Below, piece by piece: positions 32,716-40,402 of a DNA stretch of 43,900 bases; position 1 is the stretch's first letter, and the number at the start of each line of letters is the position of its first letter. A program made the translations under genes and the position numbers. The notes under the pieces were generated by a model that did no database searches, was not told the DNA's origin, and saw nothing but the letters and a program-made list of their open reading frames with translations. The stretch covers positions 1 through 43,900 of the forward strand of contig JACPCS010000118.1 of assembly GCA_016184455.1 (NCBI GenBank), read 5' to 3'. The stretch comes from Acidobacteriota bacterium. Lineage in GTDB: Bacteria; Acidobacteriota; Vicinamibacteria; Vicinamibacterales; UBA2999.

Positions 32716-35352
32716 ATGTCTTCCACCGCTTCCGTTACGCCCGCCATGCGTCAGTATCTCGACGCCAAGCGGCAGCACCGCGACGCGATCGTCTTCTTCC
32801 GGATGGGCGACTTCTACGAGATGTTCTACGAAGACGCCCTTGTGGCGGCCCGCGCGCTCGATCTGACGCTGACCTCGCGCTCGAAGGATGCCGGGGGCGG
32901 GGCGATTCCGATGTGCGGCGTGCCGTTCCACGCCGTCGACGGCTACCTGGCGCGCCTGGTGACCAAAGGGTTCCGCGTCGCCATCTGCGAGCAGGTGGAA
33001 GATCCGAGGAAGGCGAAGGGCCTCGTCCGCCGCGAGGTCGTCCGGGTCGTCTCGCCGGGCACGCTCACCGACTCGACCTACCTCAACGCGCGCGAACCGG
33101 CGTATTTGATGTCGATCGTCGAGCGCTCCACCCTGTTCGGGGTCGCGCTCGTCGACCTCTCCACGGGCGAGTTCACGACCGCCGAGTATCACGGCGATGA
33201 CGGCGCCCAGGCGCTCGCCGATGAGATCGCGGTGCTGCGGCCGCGGGAGCTCGTGCTCGCGAGCGATTCGGCCGCGTCCGATCGGCTGCCGGAGATCGCG
33301 CGGCTGCAGCTTCCCGTGACCAGGGTCGAGCCGTGGAGCTTCGAGCCGGAGGCGGCGCGGCGCACGCTGCTCGATCAGCTGCGCGCGCACGGGGTCGAGG
33401 GGTTCGGGCTCGACGGCCACGACGCGGCCGTGCAGGCGGCGGGCGGCCTCATCGCGTATCTGCGCGACACGCAGAAGGCCGACCTCGCCCATGTCCGCAC
33501 CGTCCGCTACAAGGCGACCGGCGATCACCTCATCATCGACCCGATCACGCTGCGGCACCTGGAGATCGTGACCGGCAGCGACGGCGACCCCGCGCACTCG
33601 CTGCTGCACGAGATCGACCGGACGGTGACGTCGATGGGTGCCCGGCTGCTGCGCGGGTGGCTGCTGCGCCCGCTGCGCGCGCTCGAACCGATCCGCGATC
33701 GCCTGGACGGCGTCGAAGAGCTCGCGTTTCGCGCGACCGATCGCGGCAAGCTGCGCGAGACGCTGAAGGGCGTCCACGATCTCGAGCGGCTCGTCGCGCG
33801 CGTCGCCCTCGGCACGGCGGGGCCGCGAGACCTGGTCGCGCTGCGCCTCTCGCTCGCCGCCGCGCCCCGCGTCCGCGGCGTGCTGGCCGACCTGCAGGCA
33901 CCGCTCCTCCGCACGCTCGTCGCCGCGCTCGACGATCTGACCGACGTCCGCGACGCGATCGAGCGGACGCTCATCGACGAGCCGCCCGCCTTCGCGCGCG
34001 ACGGCGGCTTCACGCGCGACGGCATCGACCCCGCGCTCGACGAGCTGAAGGCGATCAGCCGCTCAGGACGTCAGGTGATTGCGGACATGGAAGATCGCGA
34101 GCGGGCGCGGACGGGGATCGCCTCGCTCAAAGTCCGCTTCAACCGCGTCTTCGGCTACTACATCGAGGTCTCGAAGGCGAACCTTCGCGCGGTGCCTGCC
34201 GACTACCAGCGGAAGCAGACGATCGCCGGCGGCGAGCGATTTACCACCCCCGCGCTCAAGGAATACGAGGCGAACGTGCTCGGCGCCGACGAGCGGATCC
34301 TCGAGCGTGAGCTGGAGATCTTCGACGAGCTCCGCGGCCGCGTCGCGGCCGAGGCGCCGCGCATACAGGAGACCGCGCGCGCGCTCGCCACGCTCGACGT
34401 GCTGGCGGCGCTCGCCGAGACGGCAGCGGCTTCGAATTTCACGAAACCCCATATTCACGAGGGCGACGAGTTCGTCGCCGCCGATGCCCGCCACCCGGTC
34501 GTGGAGCGGTTCGCCTCGGGCGGCTTCGTCCCCAACGACGTCGACCTCAACGGCTCCACCCGCCAGCTCGTCATCCTGACCGGCCCCAATATGGGCGGCA
34601 AGTCGACGTACCTGCGCCAGGTGGCGCTGATTCCGATCCTTGCGCAGATCGGATCGTTCGTCCCCGCGCGCGAGGCCGTGGTGCCGATCGTCGACCGCAT
34701 CTTCGCGCGCGTCGGCGCGTCCGATAACATCGCCCGCGGGCAGTCGACCTTCATGGTGGAGATGCAGGAGACGGCCAACATCCTGCACAGCGCGACGTCG
34801 CGCAGTCTGGTGGTGCTCGACGAGATCGGCCGCGGCACCTCCACCTTCGACGGCCTGAGCATCGCCTGGGCGGTGGCGGAGTATCTCGTGACGAACGCAC
34901 GGGCGCGGCCGAAGACGCTCTTTGCGACGCACTATCACGAGCTGACGGATCTGGCCGACGCGCTCCCCGGCGTGGTCAACGCCCACGTCGCCGCCCGCGA
35001 GTGGCACGACGACATCGTCTTTCTGCGGAAGATCGTGCCGGGACGCTCCGACCGCAGCTACGGCATCCAGGTGGCGCGCCTGGCCGGCCTGCCCCCGGAC
35101 GTCGTCGCCCGCGCGCGCGACATCCTCGGCGGCCTCGAGCGCGACGAGCTGTCGCGCGGGGGCCGGCCGACGCTCTCGGGCGCGGCTGGCGATCCCGCCA
35201 CCGAGCAGCTGGCGCTCTTCGGCCCGGCGGCGCCGGCCGAGCGCGATAATGAAGTCGTGCGGCGGCTCCAGGCGCTCGACGTCGATGAGATCACGCCGCG
35301 TCAGGCGCTGGAGCTCCTGGCTGAGCTCAGGAAGATCGCGGACGAGAACTGA
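32716..35352 (+). CDS. mutS: DNA mismatch repair protein MutS
   Basis: Mismatch-recognition ATPase of 878 residues. The mismatch-reading Phe-X-Glu is Phe33-Tyr-Glu35 in RMGDFYEMF. The ATPase P-loop is GPNMGGKST at about 623-631, followed by DNIARGQSTFMVEM, LVVLDEIGRGTSTFDGLSIAWA (Walker B region, quoted as VVLDEIGRGTSTFDG) and FATHYHELTDL. The C-terminal ITPRQALELLAELR is the usual tail. No ribosome site is visible because a word hairpin ends one base before the ATG; a second Met at residue 11 lacks one too. Its stop overlaps the next ATG (TGATG). Confidence 0.97.
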   Translation: MSSTASVTPAMRQYLDAKRQHRDAIVFFRMGDFYEMFYEDALVAARALDLTLTSRSKDAGGGAIPMCGVPFHAVDGYLARLVTKGFRVAICEQVEDPRKAKGLVRREVVRVVSPGTLTDSTYLNAREPAYLMSIVERSTLFGVALVDLSTGEFTTAEYHGDDGAQALADEIAVLRPRELVLASDSAASDRLPEIARLQLPVTRVEPWSFEPEAARRTLLDQLRAHGVEGFGLDGHDAAVQAAGGLIAYLRDTQKADLAHVRTVRYKATGDHLIIDPITLRHLEIVTGSDGDPAHSLLHEIDRTVTSMGARLLRGWLLRPLRALEPIRDRLDGVEELAFRATDRGKLRETLKGVHDLERLVARVALGTAGPRDLVALRLSLAAAPRVRGVLADLQAPLLRTLVAALDDLTDVRDAIERTLIDEPPAFARDGGFTRDGIDPALDELKAISRSGRQVIADMEDRERARTGIASLKVRFNRVFGYYIEVSKANLRAVPADYQRKQTIAGGERFTTPALKEYEANVLGADERILERELEIFDELRGRVAAEAPRIQETARALATLDVLAALAETAAASNFTKPHIHEGDEFVAADARHPVVERFASGGFVPNDVDLNGSTRQLVILTGPNMGGKSTYLRQVALIPILAQIGSFVPAREAVVPIVDRIFARVGASDNIARGQSTFMVEMQETANILHSATSRSLVVLDEIGRGTSTFDGLSIAWAVAEYLVTNARARPKTLFATHYHELTDLADALPGVVNAHVAAREWHDDIVFLRKIVPGRSDRSYGIQVARLAGLPPDVVARARDILGGLERDELSRGGRPTLSGAAGDPATEQLALFGPAAPAERDNEVVRRLQALDVDEITPRQALELLAELRKIADEN

Positions 35353-36986
35353 TGGCAATTCCCGACTCCCGACTCCGCAACTCCCAAGCACGGAGATGGC
35401 ATAGGGCGGGTGCGCGTTTGGGAGTTGGGTGTTGGCTGTTGGGAGTCGCGGCGGGCTGCGGCGGCGGCAGCGGGGTCCCCGCCGATGACATGCTCCGCGT
35501 CGTGATTCGCGCGGCCCCGGTGAACTTCGACCCGCGCGTCGGCACCGACGAGCAGTCGCAGCGCGTGCATCAGCTCGTCTACGACCACCTGCTCGTCATC
35601 GACGATCAACTCAAGGTCGTCGCCGAGCCGCCCGCGCTGGCGCTCGGCCTCGACATGCCCGACCCGCTCACCTACATCGTGCATCTCCGGCGCGGCGTCC
35701 GGTTCCACGACGGGCACGAGCTCACCGCACAGGACGTGGTCTATACGTTCGGCAGCTTCCTCGATCCGGATTTCGTCTCGCCGAAAAAGGGCGCGTACCG
35801 GCAGTTGGCCTCCGTGAAGGCGATCGACGACCATACCGTCGAGTTCAAGCTGAAGGAGCCCTTCGGGTCGTTCCCGATGCAGCTCGTCATGCAGGTCGTC
35901 CCTGACGGCGCGGGCGACTCGCTGCGGACGTTTCCCATCGGCACGGGCCCGTACCGCTTCGTCCGCTACGCGGTCGACGAGGAGGTCGTACTGTCCGCGT
36001 ATGAGGGGTACTGGGACGGGCTGCCGCAGAACGCCGGCGTCATCCTCCGCATCATCCCCGACGAGACGATGCGCGGGCTGGAGCTGCGAAAGGGGTCGGC
36101 GGACCTGACGATCAACGACGCACCCCCGGACATCATCTATCAGCTGGAGCGCGACGGCCTGGCAATCACCGAGGGCGACGGCGTCGACTACATGTACATC
36201 GGCCTCAACATGCGCGACCCGGTGCTCCGGGACACACGCGTGAGGCACGCCGTCGCGTATGCGATCGACCGCCAGGCAATCGTCGACTACCTGCGCCGAG
36301 GGCTCGCGCGTCCCGCCGTGGGCGTGCTGCCGCCGTCCGCGTGGGCATTCGAGCCGAACGTGCGCCAGTTCACCTATGACCCGGAGCTGGCGAAGCGGCT
36401 GCTCGACGAGGCGGGCTATCCCGACCCTGACGGCGACGGCCCGCTGCCGCGGCTGCGCCTGTCGCTCAAGACGTCGACCGACGAGTTCTACCGCCTCCAG
36501 GCGACGGTCATCCAGGAGAATCTGCGGCTCGTCGGCATCGACGCCGACGTGCGCTCGTACGAGTTCGCGACCTTCTACGCCGATGTGCTCGGGGGCAACG
36601 TGCAGATGTACACGCTGCAGTGGGTGGGCGTGACCGATCCCGACATGCTGCGGCGGCTGTATCACTCCAGTCAGGTGCCGCCGGTCGGCTTCAACCGCAT
36701 CTACTACAGCAACCCGGAGGTCGACCGGCTGATCGACCTCGCCACGACGGCGCCGACCGACGACGAGCGTCGGAAGTACTACAGCGAGGTGCAGAAGATC
36801 GTGGCTGAAGACGCACCGTACATCAGCCTCTGGTACAAGACGAACGTCGCGGTGACCCGTCCGAACGTCACAGGGATCCGACTGTCAGCGCAGGCGTCCT
36901 TCGCGACGCTGAAGGATGTGAAGAAGCGGCAGCCGTACGGCGCCGCGTACTCCGGCCCGTCGGACAATCACGTGATCGCGAGGTAG
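35352..36986 (+). CDS. lipoprotein ABC transporter substrate-binding protein (peptide/nickel type)
   Basis: A 544-residue solute-binding protein of the DppA/OppA family: VNFDPRVGTDEQSQRVHQLVYDHL, RRGVRFHDGHELTAQDVVYTF, FPIGTGPYRFVRY (all quoted in part), ending with YISLWYKTNVAVTRPNV. The N-terminus has a lipobox LLGVAAGC with Cys36, so it is membrane-anchored on the outside of the inner or on the outer membrane. No permease or ATPase gene adjoins it. The signal peptide is encoded by word hairpin K, and the ATG overlaps the mutS stop. The ligand cannot be read from the sequence. Confidence 0.88.
   Translation: MAIPDSRLRNSQARRWHRAGARLGVGCWLLGVAAGCGGGSGVPADDMLRVVIRAAPVNFDPRVGTDEQSQRVHQLVYDHLLVIDDQLKVVAEPPALALGLDMPDPLTYIVHLRRGVRFHDGHELTAQDVVYTFGSFLDPDFVSPKKGAYRQLASVKAIDDHTVEFKLKEPFGSFPMQLVMQVVPDGAGDSLRTFPIGTGPYRFVRYAVDEEVVLSAYEGYWDGLPQNAGVILRIIPDETMRGLELRKGSADLTINDAPPDIIYQLERDGLAITEGDGVDYMYIGLNMRDPVLRDTRVRHAVAYAIDRQAIVDYLRRGLARPAVGVLPPSAWAFEPNVRQFTYDPELAKRLLDEAGYPDPDGDGPLPRLRLSLKTSTDEFYRLQATVIQENLRLVGIDADVRSYEFATFYADVLGGNVQMYTLQWVGVTDPDMLRRLYHSSQVPPVGFNRIYYSNPEVDRLIDLATTAPTDDERRKYYSEVQKIVAEDAPYISLWYKTNVAVTRPNVTGIRLSAQASFATLKDVKKRQPYGAAYSGPSDNHVIAR
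35357..35450. repeat. word hairpin K (GGGAGTTGGG type) inside the signal-peptide codons
   Basis: Left arm 35357-35391: CCCGACTCC, CGACTCCGC, AACTCCCAAGC. Right arm 35416-35450: TTGGGAGTTGGG, TGTTGGCTG, TTGGGAGTCGCG. It lies wholly inside the first 33 codons of the solute-binding lipoprotein and ends at the lipobox. Confidence 0.8.
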
Positions 36987-37012
36987 CTCAGTTGCTGGCA
37001 CCCTAGCTACCC
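36982..37012. terminator. short stem-loop holding both stop codons of convergent genes
   Basis: GGTAGCT (36982-36988) pairs with AGCTACC (37006-37012). The TAG of the solute-binding gene (36984) and that of the convergent TPR gene (37003) both lie inside it. It has the same GGGTAGCT word as 31452-31476 and 42137-42162. Confidence 0.5.
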
Positions 37013-37749
37013 AGCTCCGCCCGGGCTTCTGCGGTGTACGGCGAGGTCGGGTGATCCTTGATCAGCTGCTCGAACGTCTTCCTCGCCTCGGCGGTGTTCC
37101 CCGCGGCCTGATACGCCCTGCCCAGCTCCATCAGGATGGCGTCTTTCGGGAGCACCTCGTCAGAGCTCGCCGCCAGCTCTTTCCACGTGGCAATGGCGGC
37201 GTCGTTCTGCCCGGCGCGCACGAGCGCGTCGGCCTTGCCGAGCCGCGCCATGCGACCGTAGAGGCTGTCACCGCCGGCGCGCGCGTTGACCTCGTCGAAC
37301 GCCTTGACCGCTTCGTCGTGCCGCCCGAGGGCGGCCAGCGATGACGCGTAGTGATAGCGCGCGGTCACTCCCGCATCGGTATCGGGATAGGCATCGGCGG
37401 CGGCCTTCAGCTTCGGCAGCGCGGCGTTCAGCTTCGCCGCGGTGCTCGGGAACGTCCCGGTCGCGCCGATCGCCGCCGCCGCCGGTACTTCACCGGGCGC
37501 TTCCGGCTCGGCGGTCACCGGCACGACGCGCGCGTTGAACGTCACCATCGCCTCGCCGAGCAGCTGCTCGGCGCGCGCCTCCGTCTGGCCCTGCCACGCC
37601 ACGACGCCGCCGGCGACGGCGCCGACGACGAGGAGAACGAGGAGCACACCGCTCATGACGCGCTGGTGCTTCTCGAACTGCTCGCGCGCGGCCGCGATCA
37701 TCCCGGCGAGCTCGTTTTCCTTCAGCTGATGACGTTGCTTGGTCTTCAT
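37003..37749 (-). CDS. TPR-repeat membrane protein (YfgM-like)
   Basis: A 248-residue protein. The cytoplasmic N-terminus KTKQRHQLKENELAGMIAAAREQFEKHQ (quoted as KTKQRHQLKENELAG) is followed by one membrane helix VMSGVLLVLLVVGAVAGGVVAW at about 31-52, and the rest is periplasmic with TPR helices (ARYHYASSLAALGRHDEAVKAF, ARLGKADALVRAGQNDAAIATW, MELGRAYQAAGNTAEARKTF; each in part). The helix position and layout match YfgM, a partner of SecYEG and PpiD, but a different tetratricopeptide anchor cannot be excluded. ATG at 37749; a REP-like stem (37758-37779) lies just upstream. Confidence 0.75.
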   Translation of the reverse strand: MKTKQRHQLKENELAGMIAAAREQFEKHQRVMSGVLLVLLVVGAVAGGVVAWQGQTEARAEQLLGEAMVTFNARVVPVTAEPEAPGEVPAAAAIGATGTFPSTAAKLNAALPKLKAAADAYPDTDAGVTARYHYASSLAALGRHDEAVKAFDEVNARAGGDSLYGRMARLGKADALVRAGQNDAAIATWKELAASSDEVLPKDAILMELGRAYQAAGNTAEARKTFEQLIKDHPTSPYTAEARAELGS

Positions 37750-37757
37750 ATGTCTTC

Positions 37758-37779
37758 GCGGAGGATCGAAGGCCTCCGC
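37758..37779. repeat. short REP-like palindrome upstream of the TPR gene
   Basis: GCGGAGG (37758-37764) pairs with CCTCCGC (37773-37779), with an 8-base loop. The extended word TAGGCGGAGGCCTTCG on the minus strand is REP-like. Confidence 0.55.
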
Positions 37780-37786
37780 CTACCTT

Positions 37787-37820
37787 GGGCCTGAGGCCTG
37801 AGGCCTGGGGCCTGAGGCCT
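37787..37820. repeat. word repeat L (GCCTGAGG type) beside tRNA-Arg
   Basis: Four imperfect copies of GGCCTGAGGCCT in tandem. The word is partly self-complementary because of AGGCCT. A nearly identical array is at 41466-41502. It sits 8 bases from the 3' end of the tRNA gene. Confidence 0.85.
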
Positions 37821-37827
37821 GTTCTTG

Positions 37828-37904
37828 TGGCGTCCCCGGGCAGAATTGAACTGCCGGCCTCGCGCTTAGGAGGCGCGCGCTCTATCCATCTGAGCTACGG
37901 GGAC
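37828..37904 (-). tRNA. tRNA-Arg (CCU anticodon)
   Basis: A 77-base tRNA on the minus strand with an encoded CCA end. Acceptor stem GTCCCCG pairs with CGGGGAC; the D arm is GCTCAGATGGATAGAGC; the anticodon arm CGCGC-CTCCTAA-GCGCG has anticodon CCT (decodes AGG); the T arm GGCAG-TTCAATT-CTGCC is perfect. The discriminator base is G. It lies alone between the TPR protein and the motility block. The tRNA is intact and no integrase or duplicate of its end is visible, so there is no evidence of an integrated element. Confidence 0.95.
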
Positions 37905-37975
37905 GTCGCGGTCGCCAGCCCTTTAGTTTACCCGATGGTGGCCAACAGCCTGGGCGGGACCGCGACTTCGTCTGG

Positions 37976-38266
37976 CTAGTGCGAGAGGTGTGAAGCGCTG
38001 ATGAGCGGATACATCGGTCGGCGGGACAGCCGATCCACCTGTTCGAGGAAGCTCTGCACCGCGGCCTCGAGTGCGGCGGGCGGGCAGCCCTGCAGCCGCC
38101 GGCCGGCATCCCGCATCAGCAGTGTCGTGAGCTCCAGGCCCTGAACGAGGGTCGACACCATCTCGGCGTCGCAGCACCAGGTCGGGTCGGCCTCAGCGAA
38201 CTGCTCTCTGAGCGCGAGCAGTACGGTTTCCGCGGTCGTGAAGTTCTCGAGCGGGCTCGTGTTCAT
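37976..38266 (-). CDS. small protein of unknown function at the edge of the motility block
   Basis: A 96-residue protein, mainly helical (ENFTTAETVLLALREQFAEADP, MVSTLVQGLELTTLLMRDAG, quoted in part), with a Cys-Cys in PTWCCDAEM. No recognised domain. ATG at 38266. It follows a collapsed receiver/PAS remnant on the same strand and lies after motA and motB. It has the GC-rich third positions of its neighbours, so it is probably real. The 71-base gap from its stop to the tRNA shows nothing else. Confidence 0.55.
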   Translation of the reverse strand: MNTSPLENFTTAETVLLALREQFAEADPTWCCDAEMVSTLVQGLELTTLLMRDAGRRLQGCPPAALEAAVQSFLEQVDRLSRRPMYPLISASHLSH

Positions 38267-38323
38267 GAACCTGCAATCGTCCGCGCCCGGAAAACCTTGA
38301 ATCGTAGGTCTGCCGGCGGCCTC

Positions 38324-38734
38324 CTACGTGAGCAGCTCGCGAATCCGCTGCAACAGCACGTCCCGCGTGAACGGCGTGAAGAGGAACGGCACCTGCGCCT
38401 CCCCGATCGGATCGACGTGCGCACCGTACTCGGGATACCCTCCTCCGGCAGCAGCCCCAGTACGCGCTTGATGCCTGGGTTCTGGTACAGGATCGTGCCG
38501 TCGGCATCGACCACCGTGATGAGATCGAAGGTCTGCTCGATGAGCGCCTGAAAGTACTGGCGGCTGCGCACGAGCTCCTGCCGCGCACGCTCGCGATCGG
38601 CCGCGTACTGCAGCACCCGCGCGAGCTGCGCCGGGTCGACCTCGGACTTGACGGTCGACAACGACGATGAGGACCGGAATCGGCGGCTCTGCGCGCACGC
38701 CGATATCAGGGACCGTCCCCTCCCGGATGATCAT
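38324..38734 (-). pseudogene. collapsed receiver-PAS-(kinase)-receiver gene remnant
   Basis: Three pieces in different frames are read in order. The first, from about 38699 (or an ATG at 38734), gives RAEPPIPVLIVVVD, like the first strand of a receiver domain. The second, about 38661-38430, gives VKSEVDPAQLARVLQYAADRERARQEL and then a PAS start FDLITVVDADGTILYQNPGIKRVLGLLPEE (quoted in part). The third, about 38430-38324, gives YPEYGAHVDPIGEAQVPFLFTPFTRDVLLQRIRELL, like the end of a hybrid-kinase receiver with Thr replacing the usual Lys in FTPFT. The kinase and most of both receivers are missing. A small palindrome, CGTAGG...CCTACG, is at its stop (38303-38328). It may be decay or a mis-assembly. 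Confidence 0.6.
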
Positions 38735-39515
38735 CACGGCGTACGATAATCGAGATCCGCCGGTTTCGCGCGTCGGCCGGCGCTTCCGGCAGCCGGGGCC
38801 GCGTCGCGGCGTAGCCCCGGACCCCTTCGAGCTTCTCCCCCCGCACGCCCGTCCGCTCGAGCACGCGCCGGGCCGCATTCGCCCGGTCGGTCGACAGCTC
38901 CCAGTTCGAGTACTGCGTGTAACTGCCGGCGTAAGGAACGCTGTCGGTGTGCCCCTCCACCGCCACGCGGTTCGAGAGCTGCGCCAGTTCGTGCGAAATC
39001 AGCGCAAGGAGCGCCTCGGTCTCGGGCTTCATCTGCGCGCTGCCGCTGCTGAAGAAGCCGTCGTCGGGCGCCTCGCTCAGCTCGATCCGCAGGCCCTCCT
39101 CGGTGACCGTGATCTCGATGCGGTGCTGGATGTCGGCGAACTTCAACTGAATCGCCTGCCGCAGGTGTTCGGCCGCGCGCTCGAGCGCCGCTTTTGCGCG
39201 CTCGATGTCCTGCTCGTTCTCCTTCTCGCGCGTGGGCCCGACGCCTGGCTGCCCGCCCCCCGCGACGCCGTTCGCCGAGCCGGGCAGCACGCCTTTGCCG
39301 CCCGCGTTCGCGGCAAACGCGCCCGGATCGCGGAAGTACGCCGCCACCGACGAGCGCACGTCCGGTCCCTGCGCGACGAGCCACATCACCAGGAAGAACG
39401 CCATCATCGCGGTCACGAAGTCGGCGTACGCCACCTTCCACGCGCCGCCGTGATGGCCGTGCCGGTGGTGGCCGCTCTTCCGGATGATGATGACCGGATC
39501 TTTGGGGGCGGCCAC
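38706..39515 (-). CDS. motB: flagellar motor stator protein MotB
   Basis: Stator subunit anchoring MotA to peptidoglycan and carrying the ion-binding aspartate. It has 269 residues: a short cytoplasmic start, one helix AYADFVTAMMAFFLVMWLVAQ with the critical Asp32, a periplasmic linker and plug region (residues about 55-110), and an OmpA-like domain with EGHTDSVPY and NWELSTDRANAARRVL, RNRRISIIV at the end. The stretch HHRHGHHGG before the helix is unusually His-rich. ATG at 39515, two bases after motA. Its tail overlaps the possible start of the collapsed remnant. Confidence 0.95.
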   Translation of the reverse strand: MAAPKDPVIIIRKSGHHRHGHHGGAWKVAYADFVTAMMAFFLVMWLVAQGPDVRSSVAAYFRDPGAFAANAGGKGVLPGSANGVAGGGQPGVGPTREKENEQDIERAKAALERAAEHLRQAIQLKFADIQHRIEITVTEEGLRIELSEAPDDGFFSSGSAQMKPETEALLALISHELAQLSNRVAVEGHTDSVPYAGSYTQYSNWELSTDRANAARRVLERTGVRGEKLEGVRGYAATRPRLPEAPADARNRRISIIVRRDDHPGGDGP

Positions 39516-39517
39516 GG

Positions 39518-40402
39518 TTACGCTGCCTGTGCGTGCAGCTGCTGCGCCTGCGACGTTACGGCGCGGCAGAACTGTTCAGTCTCGTTGAACGAGGGGCGCA
39601 CCGAGTGCGGCAGCACGCGGCGGGCGAACTCAATCGCAATCGCCGGCGGATTGCCTTTGTAGATCGCCAGCAGCCCTGCCTTGATGCACAGGCAGTAGTA
39701 CCCGTCGTCGGTGACCCGGTGCTCGAGCGCCTGCGCAATGGGCTGCACCACGCCGTACGAGAGCAGGACGCCGAGAAACGTGCCGACGAGCGCCGCGCCC
39801 ACGTGGTGCCCGATCTCCGCGGGCGGCGCGTCGATGTGGCCCATCGTGATCACGATGCCCAGCACCGCCGCGACAATGCCGAGGCCGGGCAGCGCGTCGC
39901 CGATCTTGGTGAGCGCAGCGGACGGACGGAGCGCCTCGTCATGGTGCGCCTTCATGTCCTCGTCCATCAGCGCCTCCAGGTCGTGCGGCGCAATGCCACC
40001 GACGATCAGCACCTTGAACGAGTCGGAGAGAAAGTCGAGCGCGTCGTGGCGCCTCAGGAAGTTCGGGTATTTCGTGAGAATCGGGCTCGTGGACGGGTCC
40101 TCGAAGTGCGACTCGAGCGACATCAGGCCGCCCTGCTGCACCTGCTTGAAGATCTGGTACAGCATCGAGAGCAGCTCGACGTACGCCGCCCGGCTCGTCG
40201 CCGCACCCATCGCCGCCTTGATCTGGACGACCGTGAGCTTCAGGACGCTCATCGGCGTGCTGATGAGCAGGGTCCCCACCGCGACGCCGCCGATGACAAG
40301 AAACTCCGACGGCTGATTGAGGACGAGCAGCGCCCCGCCCGCCATCAGATAGCCCCCCACGACGGCGCCGACGACGATCGCGAAGCCCGCGATCAGGAGC
40401 AT
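39518..40402 (-). CDS. motA: flagellar motor stator protein MotA
   Basis: Proton- or sodium-conducting stator subunit of 294 residues with four membrane helices: near residues 2-24 and 33-50, and a C-terminal pair at about 168-190 (ALPGLGIVAAVLGIVITMGHI) and 200-222 (VGAALVGTFLGVLLSYGVVQP). The cytoplasmic loop has FLRRHDALDFLSDSF, and the Arg/Glu torque region SPILTKYPNFLRRHD is in place. ATG at 40402 overlaps the end of the upstream HD-GYP gene by ten bases, so the three are coupled. Confidence 0.96.
   Translation of the reverse strand: MLLIAGFAIVVGAVVGGYLMAGGALLVLNQPSEFLVIGGVAVGTLLISTPMSVLKLTVVQIKAAMGAATSRAAYVELLSMLYQIFKQVQQGGLMSLESHFEDPSTSPILTKYPNFLRRHDALDFLSDSFKVLIVGGIAPHDLEALMDEDMKAHHDEALRPSAALTKIGDALPGLGIVAAVLGIVITMGHIDAPPAEIGHHVGAALVGTFLGVLLSYGVVQPIAQALEHRVTDDGYYCLCIKAGLLAIYKGNPPAIAIEFARRVLPHSVRPSFNETEQFCRAVTSQAQQLHAQAA

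Noticed and set aside
37780-37910. tRNA-linked integration site
   Set aside because: The tRNA is complete, no second copy of its 3' end is present, and no integrase or phage gene is nearby. The neighbours are ordinary chromosome.
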